A stretch of 64,000 nucleotides of DNA from Leptospira fletcheri (GTDB taxonomy: Bacteria; Spirochaetota; Leptospiria; Leptospirales; Leptospiraceae): contig NZ_RQET01000013.1 of NCBI RefSeq assembly GCF_004769195.1, positions 1-64,000 of the forward strand, given 5' to 3'. Position numbers and translations under genes: made by a program. The notes below the pieces were generated by a model. The model was not told the DNA's origin. It did no database searches and saw only the letters and a program-made list of their open reading frames with translations. Shown in pieces: positions 59,390 through 64,000 of the stretch; within the stretch, counting starts at the first letter, position 1; the number at the start of each line of letters is the position of its first letter.

Positions 59390-59854
59390 ATGGCTAAGTT
59401 GGTTTTATCTAGTTTTGCGGAACTCGAAGCATACGTAGGAAAAGAACTGGGAACGTCCGAACCCCACGAGATCACCCAAGCCCAGATCGACAAATTTGCG
59501 GAGGCCACTCTGGACCACCAATGGATCCATACGGATCCGGCCCGCGCAGCCAAAGAATCTCCGTTCGGCACTACGATCGCCCACGGATACCTGACTCTTT
59601 CCATGGCCCCCTATCTTCTCGCCCAGATTCTGGAACTGAAAAACATCAAAATGGGGATCAATTACGGGATGGAAAAACTCCGATTTATGGATCCAGTCAA
59701 GGTCGGGTCAAAGCTGAAACTGCGCGCAGAACTGATCGAATTGAAGGACCTGCGCGGAACGGCCAGGATGACCCTCAAGCTCAGCTTCGAAGTGGAAGGA
59801 GCTCCCAAACCGGCGGCAGTCGGCGAAGTGATTTACCTCTACCAGTTCGGTTGA
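59390..59854 (+). CDS. MaoC-like dehydratase
   Basis: This 154 aa hot-dog-fold protein has [26 protein letters not shown] and [16 protein letters not shown] with the catalytic Asp/His pair (DHQWIHTD), then [21 protein letters not shown]. Such enzymes hydrate enoyl-CoA or act in acyl-thioester chemistry. GAGGA is about nine bases before the ATG. It is divergent from nuoA, and a MarR regulator follows after 26 bases. Confidence 0.92.
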   Translation: MAKLVLSSFAELEAYVGKELGTSEPHEITQAQIDKFAEATLDHQWIHTDPARAAKESPFGTTIAHGYLTLSMAPYLLAQILELKNIKMGINYGMEKLRFMDPVKVGSKLKLRAELIELKDLRGTARMTLKLSFEVEGAPKPAAVGEVIYLYQFG

Positions 59855-59880
59855 TCCCGGAACCACACTGACGCGTTCGC

Positions 59881-60306
59881 ATGAATCCCCGTACGATTAT
59901 TTATCTGATCTCCCGCATTCGGGACGAATTCCATAGACACTTGAACCGAGAGCTCAAGGAAAAAGGGCTCGGACAGCTTTCCACCACCCACGCGGACATA
60001 CTGTTCGCCCTCGCGATGTCCAAAAAAGTTCCGATGCAGGAAATCGCCAAAATGATCGATCGAGACAAATCCACCCTGACAGCCTTGGTGGATAAGTTGG
60101 AGGATCTAGGGTATGTGGAACGGGTACGGGACGACGAGGACCAGAGGGTAGTGAACCTGCAATTGACCCGCAAGGCGTATTCCATACGACCGATCATGCT
60201 CGGAATTTCCAGGTCCCTACTTTCGGGTCTGTACAAAGGGTTTTCGGAATCCGAAAAAAAGGAGTTGGTCCGCCTCCTCGATAAACTTTATAAAAACATG
60301 AAATAA
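59881..60306 (+). CDS. MarR-family transcription regulator
   Basis: This 141 aa protein has a winged helix: [60 protein letters not shown], followed by dimerisation helices. MarR proteins respond to phenolic or lipid ligands and commonly control adjacent genes. Here the MaoC-like gene upstream on the same strand is the obvious candidate target. Confidence 0.92.
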   Translation: MNPRTIIYLISRIRDEFHRHLNRELKEKGLGQLSTTHADILFALAMSKKVPMQEIAKMIDRDKSTLTALVDKLEDLGYVERVRDDEDQRVVNLQLTRKAYSIRPIMLGISRSLLSGLYKGFSESEKKELVRLLDKLYKNMK

Positions 60307-60311
60307 TTCGG

Positions 60312-62015
60312 TTATAGAAAGAATTCCTGGATGGACACCAGGATCTGTTTTTCCTCGGGATTCCGGCCTACGATCTGTTCCGGCTTTCTACGGCGCCCCG
60401 GAGTCCACGGATTCAGTAAATTTCTGTACTTACCGAGAAGAGAGCTGATTTTTTCCTTTTCCATCTCCTTTACTTTTCTCAGATCCGGCACGATCAGGGA
60501 ATTCAGATCCCCCGGTTCCACTTTTCTGAGACCTTGGGCATATTCCCTAGTCCTGGACTCCAATTCCTTATGAGCGTGAGGAGTGATCAGATAGGCGAAG
60601 AGCAATTCTTCCATCCCGGCGTATTCCGGCTTTGCGGTGAATCCGTGAAAACAGGTGAGATTGACGGCGGGGCTGGAGTTCAAAACGAATCGGATATCCT
60701 GCCGATGAAAGGAAGTGGCAAGAATTCTGGAAGGCTCCCTACTTTCTTGGGAATGCCAAGGTCTCCTTTTGGAAGGCAGAAACCGGTTCGGCACTCCCCT
60801 GCGGATCCCTTCCTCCAGGTACCTACGGATTCCGGTGTGGTCCTCCACATTTAGGATCTCTTTCGCGTCCAAAAGCCATACCTTGGCTCCGCCGGAACGC
60901 AATACATCCCAATCGTCTCCGGTAAAGAATGGAGAAAGGGCGTACTGCGCCTTAGGAATGGAACTGCGCAAAAACTCCGAAGGGATTTTCAGACTCGAAG
61001 CTTCCTTTTCCGACAAAAGGAAAAATCCGTTGTCTCCTGTAGCGATCCCTCTACGGAATTTCCCGAATTCCAGGATGGATACCCAGTCGTATTGACCTCC
61101 TTTGGACATACTCACATAATTATTGTTATACGGTATTTTCGCATCACTTTTTATTCTGGAAAGTGTTTCCCTGCCTTCCCGAAAAGAGTGAGTCCACTTG
61201 TGCTCCGCCTTTAGACTGGCGCTGCGCCATTGCAGATTTTCCCCGCCGATCCCTTCGGAGATAAGGGAAGAAGAAATCCTGGACCATAAAAAACCGGGAA
61301 CTTCCGGTTTTCCGTTTTCCAAAAATAAGATGCAAGAGGAGGTGACCGCTCCCGAAAACAAAGGCCAAGGGGAATCCAAGAGAAGGATCCTCCTCAAAGT
61401 TCCGGATTCCAAAAGCGTCTTCTTGACCGGGATTCCGTATCCTGCATTCAGAAATTCGTATGGAAGGAGCACAGCGGCCCGGCCCTTCTCCTTTAGAAGC
61501 GAAAGGATTTTCAGTAGAAAGAACACGTAAAGATTCGCGGTTCCCGGAATGGCTACACCGGTCTTCTCTTTAAAGGATTTTAGAAGATCGTTCCCTAACT
61601 TGGAGTGGCTCAGTCTCTTGTAGGGCGGATTGCATAGGATCGCGTCGAAAGAAGTCTTTACTTCCGCGCTCAAAAAATCTCCTAGATTCAAAAACCTCGC
61701 ACTCGGGGGAATTTCCTCTTCTTCCAGATTCCTTTCGCATTCCTGAAATAAGACCGGATCTATTTCCCAACCGTGAAATTCGATGGGCAGATAAAGCTCC
61801 GTCTTCGTCCTGTTAAAGACGGAAAAGAAAATTCCTTTGCCAGCCGCAGGATCCAGGATCCGAAACGGAGCCTCCTTTTTCCTCGCAGTCTCCGAATCTC
61901 GGACCCATTCAACCATGATCTTGGCCAAGGTGGGCGGAGTAAAAAATTGTCCCAATGCCTTTGAGGAGGAGATCAATGTATGTAAAGAAATATTTTCCGT
62001 TGGTTGAATGAACAT
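60312..62015 (-). CDS. N6-adenine DNA methyltransferase
   Basis: This 567 aa protein has FFTPPTLAKIMVEW near residue 22, motif I RILDPAAGKGIFF near 49, and motif IV LCNPPYKRLS near 128. These are the marks of TaqI/Eco57I-type adenine methylases. A C-terminal region of about 250 residues is probably a target-recognition domain. No restriction endonuclease is next to it, so it may be a solitary methylase or its nuclease lies elsewhere. It converges with the MarR gene, five bases apart. Confidence 0.88.
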   Translation of the reverse strand: MFIQPTENISLHTLISSSKALGQFFTPPTLAKIMVEWVRDSETARKKEAPFRILDPAAGKGIFFSVFNRTKTELYLPIEFHGWEIDPVLFQECERNLEEEEIPPSARFLNLGDFLSAEVKTSFDAILCNPPYKRLSHSKLGNDLLKSFKEKTGVAIPGTANLYVFFLLKILSLLKEKGRAAVLLPYEFLNAGYGIPVKKTLLESGTLRRILLLDSPWPLFSGAVTSSCILFLENGKPEVPGFLWSRISSSLISEGIGGENLQWRSASLKAEHKWTHSFREGRETLSRIKSDAKIPYNNNYVSMSKGGQYDWVSILEFGKFRRGIATGDNGFFLLSEKEASSLKIPSEFLRSSIPKAQYALSPFFTGDDWDVLRSGGAKVWLLDAKEILNVEDHTGIRRYLEEGIRRGVPNRFLPSKRRPWHSQESREPSRILATSFHRQDIRFVLNSSPAVNLTCFHGFTAKPEYAGMEELLFAYLITPHAHKELESRTREYAQGLRKVEPGDLNSLIVPDLRKVKEMEKEKISSLLGKYRNLLNPWTPGRRRKPEQIVGRNPEEKQILVSIQEFFL

Positions 62016-62173
62016 TTATCTCAGAAAACCGTCCGCCTATTTAGCGTTAATACGACGGATCCGTATTAGAAGATGCTCACAAGCCAAATTGGAGAAACAA
62101 AAAAAAGGGAAAATTTCCGAAGAAAACTCTTTAGTATACGCTTAGTATACAAATAGATTTGTAAAAAGTACGT

Positions 62174-63139
62174 CTACGGAACCTTAGGTGAAAGTTTTTC
62201 ACCAATTAATCGCGCTACGGATTCCAGTTGCACTTCTTTTGCCAAGTCGAGTGCAGTTTTGCCTTGGATGTCTGTAAGGGCCACATCCGCTCCTAAACCT
62301 AGGAGTTTTTCCGCAGCCCCGACGTTCTTTCTGGAAATTGCCTCCATCAAAGGAGTACTGCCTTGGGCGTCCCGTTGGTTGATATTCGTTCCCGCCTTCG
62401 ACAATAGGTCGAAAATTTTCGGATCCGAGCCAAGAGTTTCTGTGGCATAATGGAATGCGTTGCGAGCTCCGATTTGTCTGACTCCTTCGACCGTCCGAAT
62501 TTCTTTCAACCTACTGGTAAAGACGGGCTTTGCTCCGTTATTCAGTAAAAATTCGGTGATCGCAAGATCCGGAGGAGAAGAGGCTCCCCCTACTGCCAGA
62601 AAAAGAGGGTATTCCTCGGGACCGCCGGGATCGTGATTGGGATTGGCGCCGTTCTCCACCAAAAACTTTGTCAGGATCAAATTCTTATTTCGAATGGCGA
62701 TGTTCAGGAGAGAAACCGGATGTTGTTCTTCCCCTTTTCGAGCTGCGTATTCCACCTGTGCTCCCGATTCGATCAGTCGTTTTGCCTCGGCCAGATCGTC
62801 CATGTCCGGAACCTTCACTTTTAACAGGGGTTGGAGTCTATAAAATAGGACAGAATTCCCTTCCTGGTCCTGCGCGTTCAGATTTGCGCCGTTTTTGATC
62901 AGAAATTCGACCACTTCTTCCCCGCTCGCTAGCATCAGTGCGGTGCGGCCGTTCCCGTCTTTTGCATCGATCTTAGCGCCTTGGCTCAGAAAACTTTCCA
63001 CTTTTTTGAGAGCGCCCTCTTTGGCCGCTAATAGAAATTCCGAATCCAACTCCGGAGAAGCTAAGACAGGGAGGGAGAAGACTAGAATCCCAAGGATCCA
63101 GCATTTCCAGGGTGTTTTTTGATGCGCTTTTCGTACCAT
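62174..63139 (-). CDS. Exported ankyrin-repeat protein
   Basis: This 321 aa protein has a signal peptide (WILGILVFSLPVLA-SPEL) and about six ankyrin repeats between residues 30 and 310: LLAAKEGALKKVESFLSQGAKIDAKDGNGRTALML, ANPNHDPGGPEEYPLFLAV, TNINQRDAQGSTPLMEAI and ADVALTDIQGKTALDLAK. Ankyrins mediate protein binding, here in the periplasm or outside. The partner is unknown. Confidence 0.88.
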   Translation of the reverse strand: MVRKAHQKTPWKCWILGILVFSLPVLASPELDSEFLLAAKEGALKKVESFLSQGAKIDAKDGNGRTALMLASGEEVVEFLIKNGANLNAQDQEGNSVLFYRLQPLLKVKVPDMDDLAEAKRLIESGAQVEYAARKGEEQHPVSLLNIAIRNKNLILTKFLVENGANPNHDPGGPEEYPLFLAVGGASSPPDLAITEFLLNNGAKPVFTSRLKEIRTVEGVRQIGARNAFHYATETLGSDPKIFDLLSKAGTNINQRDAQGSTPLMEAISRKNVGAAEKLLGLGADVALTDIQGKTALDLAKEVQLESVARLIGEKLSPKVP

Positions 63140-63334
63140 AAATTCCCTTTTCTTGTCCCTCGGCCTATATTGAAAAAACCCTCGATTCGGAAAATGAAAA
63201 TTCCTCTCATCCAGGGAATTGCCTTGACCTCTTCCCCTTCTGCCGAATGCTTCTCCCCTTTAGAAAGCTCTTTTACCCGTTTAGTTCGCGTTTTTTACTT
63301 CGAAGCGAACGATCGGGGCATGAGAAGGTTGGTT

Positions 63335-64000
63335 ATGGGAAAGGAAAAGTTGGATTTCGATCGTTATGACGCCTTAGGACTCTCGGAACTGGTTCGAAAG
63401 AAAAAGGCTCATCCGAAAGAACTACTGGAATATTCGACGAAAAAGATCGAATCCCTAAACCCGAAATTAAACGCTGTGGTGCAGCTCACCATCGAGCAGG
63501 CCAAAAGCAGACTTTCGACCGGTAAAATTCCGAAGGGTCCTTTTTTCGGAGTGCCGATTCTGATCAAGGACATGATCCATTGTGTAAAAGGGGAACGGAT
63601 GACCTCCGGCTCCAAAGCATACGACAAGTATCTGGCGCCGGATGATTCCGAATTCGTGTCCCGTCTGAGAAAAGCCGGTTTCGTTTTTTTAGGTACGACC
63701 AACGTGCCCGAATTCGCGTTGATGGGAATTACGGAACCTAAGTTGCATGGTCCGACACGGAACCCTTGGGATCCGGAAAGAACTCCGGGAGGTTCCAGTG
63801 GAGGTTCCGCAGCCGCCGTCGCATCCGGGATGGTATCTTTAGCGACAGGCTCGGACGGAGGCGGTTCCATTCGGATTCCGGCGGCGTATTGCGGATTGTT
63901 CGGGTTAAAACCTTCTCGGGGCCGTGTTCCCGTTTATCCTTTGGGCAGAATCTGGCAGGGAGCTTCCGCGGACCATGTGATCACTAAGTCCGTACGAGAT
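63335..64000 (+). CDS. Amidase-signature-family hydrolase, 5-prime part only
   Basis: The frame is open to the window end (222 codons). ATG 63335 is chosen because AGAAGG lies six bases upstream; ATG 63320 is an in-frame alternative. It shows the amidase signature: Lys in GVPILIKDMIHCV, then RTPGGSSGGSAAAVASGMVSLATGSDGGGSIRIPAA, with the cis-Ser and nucleophile Ser of the Ser-cisSer-Lys triad. The substrate class (glutamyl-tRNA GatA, or small amides) cannot be told from this part. Confidence 0.88.
   Translation, partial: MGKEKLDFDRYDALGLSELVRKKKAHPKELLEYSTKKIESLNPKLNAVVQLTIEQAKSRLSTGKIPKGPFFGVPILIKDMIHCVKGERMTSGSKAYDKYLAPDDSEFVSRLRKAGFVFLGTTNVPEFALMGITEPKLHGPTRNPWDPERTPGGSSGGSAAAVASGMVSLATGSDGGGSIRIPAAYCGLFGLKPSRGRVPVYPLGRIWQGASADHVITKSVRD

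Overview
The window looks like a chromosomal segment of a Leptospira-type spirochete. The evidence is lineage-flavoured: a giant secreted protein of the kind annotated in Leptospira as TIGR04388, several spirochete-style lipoproteins, and a conserved gene order (rplM-rpsI-alaS-yajQ, a split nuo cluster, paired M16 peptidases). This assignment rests on recalled family knowledge, not on a search.

Positions 1-28300 are accessory DNA. The central feature is a three-part polymorphic toxin system. A full-length secreted protein of about 2737 aa (16501-24714, minus strand) has a signal peptide, a long stalk, a Hint (bacterial intein-like) domain and a C-terminal effector, followed in a one-base overlap by a small lipoprotein. 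Two orphan cassettes, 992-3931 and 5104-7128, carry only a piece of stalk plus Hint or only Hint. Each has a different effector domain, followed within 21 bases by a secreted protein. All three effectors show a Cys...His...Asp/Asn order that suggests a C39/papain-like cysteine peptidase. The two orphan effectors are homologous to each other, and so are their two downstream partners, which supports toxin-immunity pairing. Near-identical DNA blocks (2822-3907 with 18595-19680; 6456-7020 with 18039-18603) lie in direct orientation. They would let homologous recombination put either orphan effector on the full-length carrier.

Between carrier and orphans (7.8-15.7 kb) lies a replicon-like module: ParA, ParB, a tyrosine recombinase, a large CHC2/Toprim primase with an ATPase domain, a divergent XRE-type regulator with an operator-like palindrome array, a HicAB pair and a RelE-like toxin-antitoxin pair. 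Positions 24.8-28.3 kb hold two 7TM-type membrane proteins around an HTH regulator, then a possible GNAT/LuxI-like acyltransferase with a palindrome on its start codon.

Positions 28.6-64 kb are housekeeping: a cell-wall amidase, an O-methyltransferase, an RNase Z-like hydrolase and two M16 peptidases; two small lipoproteins; yajQ, alaS, rpsI and rplM; YceI, thiL and a DUF418 protein; a PAS histidine kinase with a receiver-only response regulator; an SseB-like protein; then the nuo cluster nuoA-F, nuoH, nuoJ-N on the minus strand, with nuoG and nuoI absent. The right end carries a MaoC-like protein, a MarR regulator, an N6-adenine methyltransferase, an ankyrin protein and the start of an amidase running off the window. 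No rRNA, tRNA or CRISPR array was recognised.
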